DNA of 64,000 bases from Candidatus Sulfopaludibacter sp. SbA3. GTDB taxonomy: Bacteria > Acidobacteriota > Terriglobia > Bryobacterales > Bryobacteraceae. The notes below the pieces were generated by a model. That model was not told where the DNA came from and made no database searches. It saw nothing but the letters and a program-made list of their open reading frames with translations. The position numbers and the translations under genes were made by a program. Positions 35,016 to 42,721 of this stretch are shown piece after piece (the first letter of the stretch is position 1; every line of letters starts with the position of its first letter). The DNA lies in NCBI GenBank assembly GCA_945890485.1, contig CAMDCN010000021.1:1-64000 (forward strand), read 5' to 3'.

Positions 35016-35458
35016 GGCTTTTGCTCCTTGGGGGCGGCCTTGCGAACCCGCTGCACTTGCACGACGGCTTGACGATAACCGCGCTCTTCGAGCCGTTGGC
35101 GCAGGTTTTCGGCGTTCGAGGAGAGAAGTTGCGCAACCTCCGGTGTTGGGGCGACGAGCTTTACTTGCAGTTGGCCGCGTTCGCGGATGATCTCGACGGT
35201 GAGGCCTTCGAATGTCTTCGCGTCGAACTGGATGGTAACCGCGCCAACGGGGCTGGCTTCCACGCGGGCGCCGATCTCGTTGGCGAGCGCCGCGATCCGT
35301 TCGAGGGGAGCGGAGGGCGCCGGAGGAGCGGCCTCTTCCACCACTTCGGGCATGGGCATGCGCTGCTGCAGCAGTTGTGCGAAGGCGCCTTCCGGGGCCT
35401 CCGTCTTAGGCAACTCTTTGGGGGGCGGCGCCGGAGGGGCCACGGGCTTGGCCTTCAT
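35006..35458 (-). CDS. sctP: SctP/FliK-like needle-length regulator, short form
   Basis: A 150-residue protein. The first 50 residues are Pro/Ala-rich and disordered; the last 80 match the FliK/SctP C-terminal (T3S4) domain, with GQLQVKLVAPTPEVAQLLSS and NLRQRLEERGYRQAVVQV. SctP measures needle length and triggers the SctU switch. Ordinary family members are 300-500 residues, so the ruler part is very short here. The start overlaps the sctO stop by 4 bp. Confidence 0.75.
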   Translation of the reverse strand: MKAKPVAPPAPPPKELPKTEAPEGAFAQLLQQRMPMPEVVEEAAPPAPSAPLERIAALANEIGARVEASPVGAVTIQFDAKTFEGLTVEIIRERGQLQVKLVAPTPEVAQLLSSNAENLRQRLEERGYRQAVVQVQRVRKAAPKEQKPWR

Positions 35459-35937
35459 GCGCGCCTCCGGTTTTCGAACATTCCGCTGGCGATCTCTTCC
35501 TGTTCGAGGGTCTCTTTGCGATCCTGCTCGGCGGTGAAGCGGGCCTCCGCTTTGGCCCGGTGCTTCACCAATACTTCCATTTCGCGGGCGGCCTCCGTGA
35601 GCGCCTCGACCGCGGCCGCGGTGGCCTCGGCGAGTTCTTCGACATACATCCGCTGTGAGAAGACCGCGCCCTTGGCGTCTTCCCAGCGGCGATGGAAGAT
35701 TTCGACGTCGTTCTTCCGGGCGAGGATGTCTTCGATCAGATCGCCATCGACAAAGGCACTCTCCCGTGCGGCGCGTTTGCGCTCCGCCGCCGCGGCTGCT
35801 TCGCTTTCGAGTTCGGCGAGGCGCGTTCGCGCGTCCCGTTCTTCGGCGCGGCGTGTGGCGAGTAGACGTTCCGCAGCCGATTTCGCGTCGCGTTTCTGGG
35901 CGAGAAGGGTTTCCAGGCGGTAGGTGAAGTTCGCCAT
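35455..35937 (-). CDS. sctO: T3SS stalk protein SctO (FliJ/YscO family)
   Basis: A 160-residue, almost fully helical protein with coiled-coil heptads and many Ala, Glu and Arg residues; the opening FTYRLETLLAQKRDAK is FliJ-like. FliJ/SctO inserts into the SctN ATPase ring as a stalk. Position directly after sctN and before sctP is the usual one. It abuts sctN by one base. Confidence 0.85.
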   Translation of the reverse strand: MANFTYRLETLLAQKRDAKSAAERLLATRRAEERDARTRLAELESEAAAAAERKRAARESAFVDGDLIEDILARKNDVEIFHRRWEDAKGAVFSQRMYVEELAEATAAAVEALTEAAREMEVLVKHRAKAEARFTAEQDRKETLEQEEIASGMFENRRRA

Positions 35938-37250
35938 CAGACCATCTCCTGCAGAGCTTGTGACGTCTCCGCAAAGTCCGACTTCTCATCGGTGGGCTGG
36001 CGGAGGAAGGCTTCGAGTTCCGCCATTTTTGCGATGGCTCGATCGGTAACCGGATCGGAGCCGGCTTCATAGGCGCCGAGTAGAATCAGGTCGCGCGACT
36101 TCTCATACGCGGCGAGGAGTTCGCGGAGGCGGTTGGCAGCGGCGCAGTGCTTGGCGTCCATCACGGCGCGCATCACGCGGCTTACGCTATCGAGCACTTG
36201 AATGGCCGGGTAGTGTCCGCGGGCAGCGAGGTCTCTCGAAAGAATGATGTGACCATCGAGAATGGAGCGAACTTCGTCCGCGACGGGTTCGTTCATGTCG
36301 TCCCCAGCGACGAGCACCGTATAGAACGCGGTGATGGAACCCTTGTCCGAGTTTCCGGCGCGCTCGAGCAGTCTCGGGAGTTCCGCAAATACCGAAGGCG
36401 TATAGCCGGCACGCGCGGGGGGTTCTCCGCAGGCAAGGCCAACCTCGCGCTGGGCACGGGCGAAGCGTGTGACCGAGTCCATCATCAACATCACTTTCAG
36501 GCCCTGATCGCGGAAGTATTCAGCGATGGCGGTGGCGACATACGCGCCCTTCAGGCGGACGAGCGAAGGCTGGTCAGAAGTGGCGCAGACGATGACACTA
36601 CGCTTCATGCCCTCCGGCCCGAGGTCGTGTTCAATGAAGTCGCGGACTTCGCGGCCGCGCTCTCCGATGAGCCCGATGACGTTGACATCGGCTTCGGTGT
36701 TGCGCGCGATCATGCCGAGGAGCGTACTTTTGCCGACGCCAGCCGCCGCGAACAACCCCACACGCTGGCCCTCGCCGCAGGTCAACATCGAGTCGATCAC
36801 ACGAATGCCGAGCGAGAGCGGTTTCGTCACGCGCTTGCGGCGTAGCGGATCCGGAGGCGCCGCCATCACGGGGTATTCCATCGCACAGTGCAGCGGTCCT
36901 TTATCTCGCGTGTCCATTGGCTGACCGAGGCCGTCGAGAACGCGGCCCAACAGTTCAGGGCCGACAGGTACAGTGAGGCCGCGGCCGAGCGGCGTGACCT
37001 CGCTGGCCGGACCGATGTTTTCGAGCGAACCGAGCGGCATGAGCAGCGCGTCGCCATCGGCGAAGCCGCTGACTTCGGCCTTCACGGTAGTCTTCGAACG
37101 CGGGTTACGAATTTCGCAGAGTTCGCCCACGAAGGCTTCAGGGATCCGGGCACGAGCGACCAACCCAACAACTTCGCGGATGCGGCCTTTGGTCTCGACG
37201 GAAGCGGCGTCGCCAAGCTTTGCGAGCAGATGATCGACTTCGAACTTCAT
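35937..37250 (-). CDS. sctN: T3SS ATPase SctN
   Basis: A 437-residue F1-beta-like ATPase that releases chaperones and unfolds substrates. Walker [11 protein letters not shown] is at 167-176 and Walker B VMLMMDS follows around 240. The segments [27 protein letters not shown] and [19 protein letters not shown] are diagnostic of FliI/SctN. I chose the ATG at 37250 (MKFEVDH); the upstream extension is a Gly/Arg-rich artefact. It overlaps sctL by 4 bp. Confidence 0.96.
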   Translation of the reverse strand: MKFEVDHLLAKLGDAASVETKGRIREVVGLVARARIPEAFVGELCEIRNPRSKTTVKAEVSGFADGDALLMPLGSLENIGPASEVTPLGRGLTVPVGPELLGRVLDGLGQPMDTRDKGPLHCAMEYPVMAAPPDPLRRKRVTKPLSLGIRVIDSMLTCGEGQRVGLFAAAGVGKSTLLGMIARNTEADVNVIGLIGERGREVRDFIEHDLGPEGMKRSVIVCATSDQPSLVRLKGAYVATAIAEYFRDQGLKVMLMMDSVTRFARAQREVGLACGEPPARAGYTPSVFAELPRLLERAGNSDKGSITAFYTVLVAGDDMNEPVADEVRSILDGHIILSRDLAARGHYPAIQVLDSVSRVMRAVMDAKHCAAANRLRELLAAYEKSRDLILLGAYEAGSDPVTDRAIAKMAELEAFLRQPTDEKSDFAETSQALQEMV

Positions 37251-37843
37251 CCCGGCCTCCGCGTTCCCAGCAGAGCTCGCTCCAAAGTTTCGAGGCGGGT
37301 TTCGAGGCGCGCATCGACGATGCCGCAGTCGGATTCGATGAGGCATCCGGCGGGATCCATATCCGCCCGGCCCACCACCTGAACCTCGCAAGCCGTGGAA
37401 AGCTCCAATTGATGGCTGCGTGCCTGGAGGTGCTCCACCTGCGACGGGTGGACGGCGATGGTCACGCGCCGCGCCTGGCGGACTCCGGCGATCGCATCCC
37501 GAACGAGCTCCGCAATCGCTTCCGCCCGAGTCTGCACTTCAGCACCGAGAAGCTTGCGCGCCACGCCAAGCGCAAGGCGAACAATGCCGGGTTCAGCATT
37601 GTGATAGAACTTCGCCAGGTCCGCTTCGAGCTCCTTCGTCTGCGCGACATAGGCCAGCAGGCCCTCCGCTCGACCCTGCTCCCTGGCGTCCGCCAACGCC
37701 GCCTCCCGCTGCGATTCGGCCTCGCGCAGCAGCGATCGGCCCTGCTCCCGCGCGGCGTCGAGAATCGTAACGGCGTTCAGCATCGCCAGGTAAGCATCCT
37801 TCTTGACGAGTTTCGGCGACGTGGCTTTAATGATCTCGGCCAT
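37247..37843 (-). CDS. sctL: T3SS ATPase regulator SctL (FliH/YscL family)
   Basis: A 198-residue helical protein with a coiled-coil first half ([30 protein letters not shown]) and a C-terminal FliH-like domain ([41 protein letters not shown]). The DCG..D segment is the usual FliH/SctL ending. It tethers SctN to the C-ring. The ATG at 37843 is chosen because it removes a poor N-terminal extension. Confidence 0.88.
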   Translation of the reverse strand: MAEIIKATSPKLVKKDAYLAMLNAVTILDAAREQGRSLLREAESQREAALADAREQGRAEGLLAYVAQTKELEADLAKFYHNAEPGIVRLALGVARKLLGAEVQTRAEAIAELVRDAIAGVRQARRVTIAVHPSQVEHLQARSHQLELSTACEVQVVGRADMDPAGCLIESDCGIVDARLETRLETLERALLGTRRPG

Positions 37844-38081
37844 CGGTAACCTGCCAACTCCGCAGCCGCGGATCGATGCGTTCAGCGGCCACACCCCACT
37901 TCCGGCGCAACACGCCGCGCAGTTGCCTCTCCTCTTCGTTCAGCCGCGCGAGCAGCGCCGTTCCCGCATCCTTCGCCGTTGCCGGGGCAATCGGGCGCGC
38001 GCACAGGGCCAGCACCGCAGCGACGCGGTCGCCGAGCTTGAGGCTGGCGGCCAGGGCGAGCATGTGGTTGCGGTGGGTCAT
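37827..38081 (-). CDS. Small protein in the SctK position
   Basis: An 84-residue helical, Arg/Ala-rich protein between sctJ and sctL, where yscK lies in the Ysc system. SctK is normally about 200 residues, so this is at best a reduced form or an unrelated replacement. The N-terminus LALAASLKLGDRVAAVLAL is amphipathic; the C-terminus contains RLNEEERQLRGVLRRKWG. It overlaps sctL by 17 bp and follows sctJ with a 4-bp gap, so it is clearly part of the operon. Confidence 0.5.
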   Translation of the reverse strand: MTHRNHMLALAASLKLGDRVAAVLALCARPIAPATAKDAGTALLARLNEEERQLRGVLRRKWGVAAERIDPRLRSWQVTDGRDH

Positions 38082-38085
38082 GGGA

Positions 38086-38877
38086 CTAGCTGCGCAGAGC
38101 GGGTGCCTTCGTGTCACGCCGGGCGTAGTCGGCCCGGATGGCATCCAACTGACCGCGGAGCCGGCGCAGTTGAACGCTCTGCACGGCAGCGGTGATCGCA
38201 GCGATCAACATCAGCGCCACGGCCACAAAGGTGATCTCCTGGTTGCCGAGATACCAATCGACGCCGCGATACTCCTGCGGCAAGACGCTCTGCTGTTTGG
38301 CGACGACGGCCACCTGCTCAGGGCTGAGGCCTTCCACGCCCTTTGCCACCAAAGTTTTGATTTCGAGTTCGGTCAGCGGCGGCTTCGGACCGCGATGTTT
38401 CAGGAAGACCGAGGCCGTGGGCGGACTCCACTGGCTCTTGTCGAGCAGCGGACTGTTCTCCGGTACGACAACGTGTACGCGCGCGTCGACGATGCCTTCC
38501 ACCATCTTCAACGTCCGCGTGATCTCGCCAGTAAGCCCGACGAGCATCTTGGCTTTCTCCTCACTGGCCGTGGGAATCAGGCCACTCTGACTGAACACGT
38601 CTTCGAGTCCCTTCACGCGCTGGCGCGGCAGGCCATTCTCCTGCAGAATGCGCCAAGCGAGCACCAGGTTTTGATTACCACCACGGACGGAGACGGTGTA
38701 GGTGGGCGTCTCTTTACCGTGGGCCACCAGTTCGCGGCTGGCGTCCAGGCCATTCATCTTCAGCAGGACGATAATCTCCTGCGCCTCGTGCTCGTTCAGC
38801 CCGCCCTGCAGTTCATTCTTCAGGCAGCCCGTGAGGCTCATCAGTATGGCAACTAGTAATAGGATTCGTATCATCAT
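38086..38877 (-). CDS. sctJ: T3SS inner-membrane ring lipoprotein SctJ (YscJ/PrgK family)
   Basis: A 263-residue lipoprotein. The lipobox LTGC marks the mature N-terminus, and the following KNELQGGLNEHEAQEIIVLL (only part shown) is the first ring-building domain. A second domain (EGIVDARVHVVVPENSPLL, TASVFLKH) and a single transmembrane helix at about 212-232 follow. This build is injectisome-type and not FliF. The ATG at 38877 overlaps the sctI stop by one base. Confidence 0.95.
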   Translation of the reverse strand: MMIRILLLVAILMSLTGCLKNELQGGLNEHEAQEIIVLLKMNGLDASRELVAHGKETPTYTVSVRGGNQNLVLAWRILQENGLPRQRVKGLEDVFSQSGLIPTASEEKAKMLVGLTGEITRTLKMVEGIVDARVHVVVPENSPLLDKSQWSPPTASVFLKHRGPKPPLTELEIKTLVAKGVEGLSPEQVAVVAKQQSVLPQEYRGVDWYLGNQEITFVAVALMLIAAITAAVQSVQLRRLRGQLDAIRADYARRDTKAPALRS

Positions 38878-39362
38878 CAAACCTGCATTTGGAGCGTCTG
38901 CTTCACGCCCGACGTCGCCGTGTCGATCACCTTCGACAGCATCTCCACGCTTTGGCTCATTTCATAGAGCTCGGTCTGCATCTTGAGCAGGTCGCGGAGA
39001 TTGTTGGCCTCGGGAATCTTGTCGAGCTTGGCCTGGGAGGCCTGATATCGCGCTTCCACTTTCTCCAGCTCAGCCCGCACTGTCGGGGGCACGCGCTTGG
39101 CGTCGAGCGCCTTCAGCTTGCCGCCGAGTTCAGCGAAGTCCTTGCCGAATAGCAGGGACGGATTCTGCGTGCCGGCCTTCTCGATGCGGTGGCGCAGGTC
39201 CTGCTGCATCTGGGCTTTGTCCACTGGCGGCACTGCTTTGGCCTCTGGCGCCTCGGACGGAGCCTGGCTCACGGAGAACTTCTTGCCCGTGGAGACTCCC
39301 GGCGTCTCTACCGTCTGCGGCGTGATCGCCTTTACGCCAAGTTTTGCGATGGGGTCTGCCAT
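38877..39362 (-). CDS. sctI: T3SS inner rod protein SctI
   Basis: A 161-residue protein. The last 40 residues (KMQTELYEMSQSVEMLSKVI...TSGVKQTLQMQV) match the inner rod SctI/YscI ending, where a helix with SVEMLSKV-like pattern precedes a Gln-rich tail. The N-terminal half is Pro/Ala-rich and longer than usual. Its place immediately before sctJ is the standard sctI-sctJ pair. Confidence 0.82.
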   Translation of the reverse strand: MADPIAKLGVKAITPQTVETPGVSTGKKFSVSQAPSEAPEAKAVPPVDKAQMQQDLRHRIEKAGTQNPSLLFGKDFAELGGKLKALDAKRVPPTVRAELEKVEARYQASQAKLDKIPEANNLRDLLKMQTELYEMSQSVEMLSKVIDTATSGVKQTLQMQV

Positions 39363-39371
39363 AGTGCTCTG

Positions 39372-40055
39372 TTATCGGGGGCTCGCCGCCGACGTTGCGC
39401 GAACGCCCATCGATTCACGCAGTAATTCGATTCCCTTGGCGTGCAGCCGGCAGGTCCAGCTTTTTGAAAGGCCGTACTCAGCGCCGATGTCCTCAAGCGT
39501 CCGACCATCAAAGTAGTAGGCCTCTAACACGGCCCGATTCCGTTCCGGCAAACGCTTCAGGGCCACGGCCAAGGCACCTTCCTGCTCCCGCTGCAGGATT
39601 CTCCGCTCGACCGACTCGGCAGGGTCCACGGCGGCCTTCACCTTGTTCGAATCGAGCGACAACATATAACAAGCGACGGCGGCGCCAACGTGCCGGTCGA
39701 GTTCTTCCGTCTCGCACGGTCCATTCGCCGGTTGCAGGGCGGCATCGGCAAAATACTCGTTGACGCCGGCCTCCGCCTGCACGTGTTTATACTGCGCCCG
39801 GCTAAACCAGGTCGCCTTCCGGATGGCGTCATAGATGGCGCCTCGGATGCGATAGTAGGCGAAGGTCTTGAACTGAACACCGGGGCGGTTGTCGAATGAA
39901 CCCGCCGCTTCAGTAAGCCCCAACTCCGCCGCGCTCTCGATTTCATTGCGTTCGACACGACTGGGCAGAGTTTTCAGAATCCCCGCCGCAATAGCGTGCG
40001 CGTAGGAGCGGTGAGTCTCCACAAGGCGATGAATCTGCGCGGGATCAGCAGCCAT
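39372..40055 (-). CDS. FliA/WhiG-type sigma-70 factor, first gene of the T3SS run
   Basis: A 227-residue sigma factor. Regions 2-4 are visible: FKTFAYYRIRGAIYDAIRK is the typical region-2/3 junction of FliA (sigma-28), and LPERNRAVLEAYYFDGRTLEDIGAEYGLSKSW is region 4 with its helix-turn-helix (given only in part). The ATG at 40055 has GAGAGGAA placed correctly upstream. A sigma factor of flagellar type heading an injectisome operon suggests that it controls part or all of it. Its own target promoters are not identified here. Confidence 0.88.
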   Translation of the reverse strand: MAADPAQIHRLVETHRSYAHAIAAGILKTLPSRVERNEIESAAELGLTEAAGSFDNRPGVQFKTFAYYRIRGAIYDAIRKATWFSRAQYKHVQAEAGVNEYFADAALQPANGPCETEELDRHVGAAVACYMLSLDSNKVKAAVDPAESVERRILQREQEGALAVALKRLPERNRAVLEAYYFDGRTLEDIGAEYGLSKSWTCRLHAKGIELLRESMGVRATSAASPR

Positions 40056-40175
40056 ACAATTCCTCTCTAAAAACCGGGATCGTCTGGCATAGCGAAGGAC
40101 GCAGCGGAAACGCCTCAAAAAATATTCTGAGGCGTTTGGCAACGAATCCTCGCTGCTTCCGATGACGAGGTAAAC
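40056..40175. promoter_or_regulatory. Divergent promoter region of the T3SS and signalling operons, with perfect inverted repeat
   Basis: AAACGCCTCA at 40108-40117 and TGAGGCGTTT at 40128-40137 are exact reverse complements (10 bp) with a 10-nt A/T-rich spacer. It lies about half-way between the sigma factor ATG (40055) and the FHA-protease ATG (40176), which makes it a good candidate operator for a dimeric regulator acting on both operons. The A/T-rich spacer might also overlap a promoter. No convincing -35/-10 pair was found. Confidence 0.6.
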
Positions 40176-41906
40176 ATGGATCAAAAAGTGGTTCTCCGCT
40201 TCCGCAACTCCAGCAAGGCTGGTACCGTTGCCGAATTCCCCATCCGGCAGTATCGGAGTGTGACCATTGGGCGCGACCCTTCCTGCGAGGTCGCCTTCGA
40301 CTCGGACCGGGATGACCTCGTCAGCCGGCTTCATCTAAAGATCACCATTGAGGCGGGAAACCCGTTGAGCTGTGAGATCTCTGACTTCGGCAGCCGCAAC
40401 GGCACCTTCGTCAATCACCAACGCCTTTCGTCGTCCGCTAAACTGATGCCGGGCGACATTGTGCAGATGGGCGCCGGCGGACCGGAGTTCGAGTTCGACA
40501 TTGAGCCGCGGCCCAGCGGGCCGAAGGCAACGCGCCTGGCTGACACCCTGCCGCCTGCCGGGCCGACGCGCCAAGCTATGCCCGTTGCTCCGCCATCCAT
40601 GCAGGCCGGGCCGGGCAAGGCGACCGTCGAGCACATGATCGCGCAGAGCCAGCGCAAGACGAATACCACGCTTTGGATCGGCCTTGGTTTGGGCCTCTTC
40701 CTGTTGCTCGCTGTCGCTGGCGGCACGTTCGCGTTCCGCGACAAGATTTTCGGCCCCAGCAAGCTCAGCGCCGCCGCCTTGGCGAAGCAGTCGAACGAAG
40801 CCGTTGTCTACTTCGAGGTCGGCTGGAAGCTGGTCGATATGGAAACAGGCCGGCCGCTGTATCAGCTTTACTTCGAGAACAAAGTGCCGCCTCAGCCTGC
40901 GGCGCCCCCTCCTCCGGCGATGCCGCAGGCCCCAGACTCTCCGCCGCCCCCGGCGCCAGTGCCGGATGCCGCCGCCGAACCGCAGCAGATCGTGCCCGGC
41001 GGTCCTCCCAATCTTCCGGTCTTCATCCAGGTAGACGGCCGACTGGAACCGCTCTTGGTCACCGAGTCCGACGACGGCAAGAATCGGCCCATCGGCAGCC
41101 GCCATTCCGGCACGGGTTTCATGGTGAGCAACGACGGCTTCATTCTCACCAATCGCCATGTGGCCGCAGCCTGGCAGGCCACCTACGAGTTCGGTTCGGC
41201 CGTCGGCGTGATCCTGCAGACGGACCCGCAGGGTGGCCGGAAGCTGACCCCCATTGGCGCGCAACAGTTCCCTCGCTGGGTGCCCTCCCGCGCCCGGTTC
41301 ATCGTTCGCGGCAAGCTGGACTATGGCAGTCCGTTGGTGCCGCAGGCGATCACCGGCAAGACGATTGAAGGCCGCAACGACTATCTGGATGTGACGTTCC
41401 CGCGAAACCGTGAGCGCGTCCAAGCCAAGTTGGTTCGCATTTCCGATCAGGCCGACGTTGCCCTCGTCAAGGTCGACCTCCCGCGACCCGTGCAGAAGCT
41501 GGAACTCCATGACAACTACGACACGATTGCACAGGGCGACGAGATCTCGGTGTTGGGATACCCGGGCGTCTCTCCTATGGTCGTCGGCGCTATTCAATCG
41601 AAAGAAGCGATGGCCCCTTCGACCGAGATGAAGATGATTCCGGATCCCACGCTGAGCCTGGGCAATATCGGCCGCGTCATCCGTGGCCGGGCCGGCTTGA
41701 CCGAAGCGACTATGTCCACCTTTGGCGATGTCTATCAATTGACTGTGAATTCCACCGGCTCCGGCAACAGCGGCGGCCCGGTGATGGACGAGAAGGGCCG
41801 GGTGATCGGACTCTTCACCTACGCCATTCAATACGACGCCCGCATCACGTTCGCCGTACCCATTCGGTTCGGCATGGAGCTGATGGGCACGAAGCCCGTC
41901 ATGTAA
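40176..41906 (+). CDS. Membrane FHA-trypsin-like protease
   Basis: A 576-residue protein with a cytoplasmic FHA domain at about 25-108 (IGRDP, SRLH, SDFGSRNGTFVN), a transmembrane helix at about 166-186, a Pro-rich linker at 238-265, and a trypsin-like (HtrA/DegP-type) protease domain. The catalytic residues are visible: His in LTNRHVA (about 328), Asp in DVALVKVD, and Ser in GSGNSGGPV. So phospho-binding inside the cell is linked to proteolysis outside. The ribosome binding site GAGG precedes the ATG. First gene of the operon divergent from the T3SS. Confidence 0.9.
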   Translation: MDQKVVLRFRNSSKAGTVAEFPIRQYRSVTIGRDPSCEVAFDSDRDDLVSRLHLKITIEAGNPLSCEISDFGSRNGTFVNHQRLSSSAKLMPGDIVQMGAGGPEFEFDIEPRPSGPKATRLADTLPPAGPTRQAMPVAPPSMQAGPGKATVEHMIAQSQRKTNTTLWIGLGLGLFLLLAVAGGTFAFRDKIFGPSKLSAAALAKQSNEAVVYFEVGWKLVDMETGRPLYQLYFENKVPPQPAAPPPPAMPQAPDSPPPPAPVPDAAAEPQQIVPGGPPNLPVFIQVDGRLEPLLVTESDDGKNRPIGSRHSGTGFMVSNDGFILTNRHVAAAWQATYEFGSAVGVILQTDPQGGRKLTPIGAQQFPRWVPSRARFIVRGKLDYGSPLVPQAITGKTIEGRNDYLDVTFPRNRERVQAKLVRISDQADVALVKVDLPRPVQKLELHDNYDTIAQGDEISVLGYPGVSPMVVGAIQSKEAMAPSTEMKMIPDPTLSLGNIGRVIRGRAGLTEATMSTFGDVYQLTVNSTGSGNSGGPVMDEKGRVIGLFTYAIQYDARITFAVPIRFGMELMGTKPVM

Positions 41907-41914
41907 ACCCGCAT

Positions 41915-42721
41915 ATGTCTACGGCTGACTTTCAATTGCGACCGACGGGCGAAGGAATCGTCCCGCTGCGTGTACTCGGCGCCGCGCTCTCAGACCGGGG
42001 ACCGACCCGGCAGCGGAACGAAGATAGCGTCTACTTCCACTCGCCGGACGAGACGGGCCTGTTACTGGCGAAGGGAGTGCTCGCTTTGGTTGCCGACGGG
42101 ATGGGTGGCCACGAAGGCGGCGAAGTCGCCAGCGGCTTGGCGGCGCAGCGCGTCGGGGAGCTTTACTTCGGCAGTCAGTCCGCCCCGCAGACCGCGCTCG
42201 AAGAGGCCTTCGCGGCGGCGAATCAGGAGATCTTCGCGCAGTCTCGCGAGAAGAAGGGGTTGCTCGGCATGGGCACCACTTGCACGGCCGTTGCCGTGGT
42301 CAACGGCTTGGCGTATTGTGCCCACATCGGCGACTCCCGGGCATACCTGATCCGCGAAGCCCAGACCTATTGCCTGACCGAAGACCATTCGACCACCATG
42401 GAGATGGTGAAGAAAGGCATGCTGACCCGGGCCGAGGCGCGGGTACACGAAGAGCGGAACGTCATCCTGCGCGCGATGGGCACCCGCCCCCGCGTCGATG
42501 CCGCGTCGTGGGCGTCACCCTTCCCCCTGCGTCCCGGCGACCGCATCGTGCTGTGTTCGGATGGCCTCTACGAGGTAATCGAAGAACCGGAGATGGCCGC
42601 GTTAACCGCCGGGCTCGATCCGGGCGATGCCTGCCGCCGTCTGGTGGATCTCGCGATTGAGCGGCATAGCAGTGATAACATCAGCGCGGTTGTTATGCAG
42701 TTGAGTGGAACGAGCGTATGA
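41915..42721 (+). CDS. PP2C-family Ser/Thr protein phosphatase
   Basis: A 268-residue Mn/Mg-dependent phosphatase with the standard motifs: QRNEDS, VADGMGGHEGGE, GMGTTC, HIGDSRAYL, TEDHS, LCSDGLYE and SSDNIS. It lacks membrane segments and is probably cytoplasmic. Its stop overlaps the kinase start (ATGA), so phosphatase and kinase are made together, as in many bacterial Ser/Thr signalling pairs. It is likely to reverse the action of the neighbouring kinase on FHA-recognised targets. Confidence 0.93.
   Translation: MSTADFQLRPTGEGIVPLRVLGAALSDRGPTRQRNEDSVYFHSPDETGLLLAKGVLALVADGMGGHEGGEVASGLAAQRVGELYFGSQSAPQTALEEAFAAANQEIFAQSREKKGLLGMGTTCTAVAVVNGLAYCAHIGDSRAYLIREAQTYCLTEDHSTTMEMVKKGMLTRAEARVHEERNVILRAMGTRPRVDAASWASPFPLRPGDRIVLCSDGLYEVIEEPEMAALTAGLDPGDACRRLVDLAIERHSSDNISAVVMQLSGTSV

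Noticed and set aside
22803-40055. Interpretation of the secretion genes as a flagellum
   Set aside because: SctJ is a lipoprotein with no FliF features, SctI is present, and no flagellar rod, hook, filament, FliG or motor genes occur.
40068-40094. A possible sigma-28 type promoter (TAAA-N15-GCATAGCG) on the plus strand
   Set aside because: The second box matches the GCCGATAA consensus poorly.
40335-41831. A 498-codon open frame antisense to the FHA-protease gene
   Set aside because: The protease reading has complete FHA and catalytic motifs; the antisense product is Arg/His-rich.
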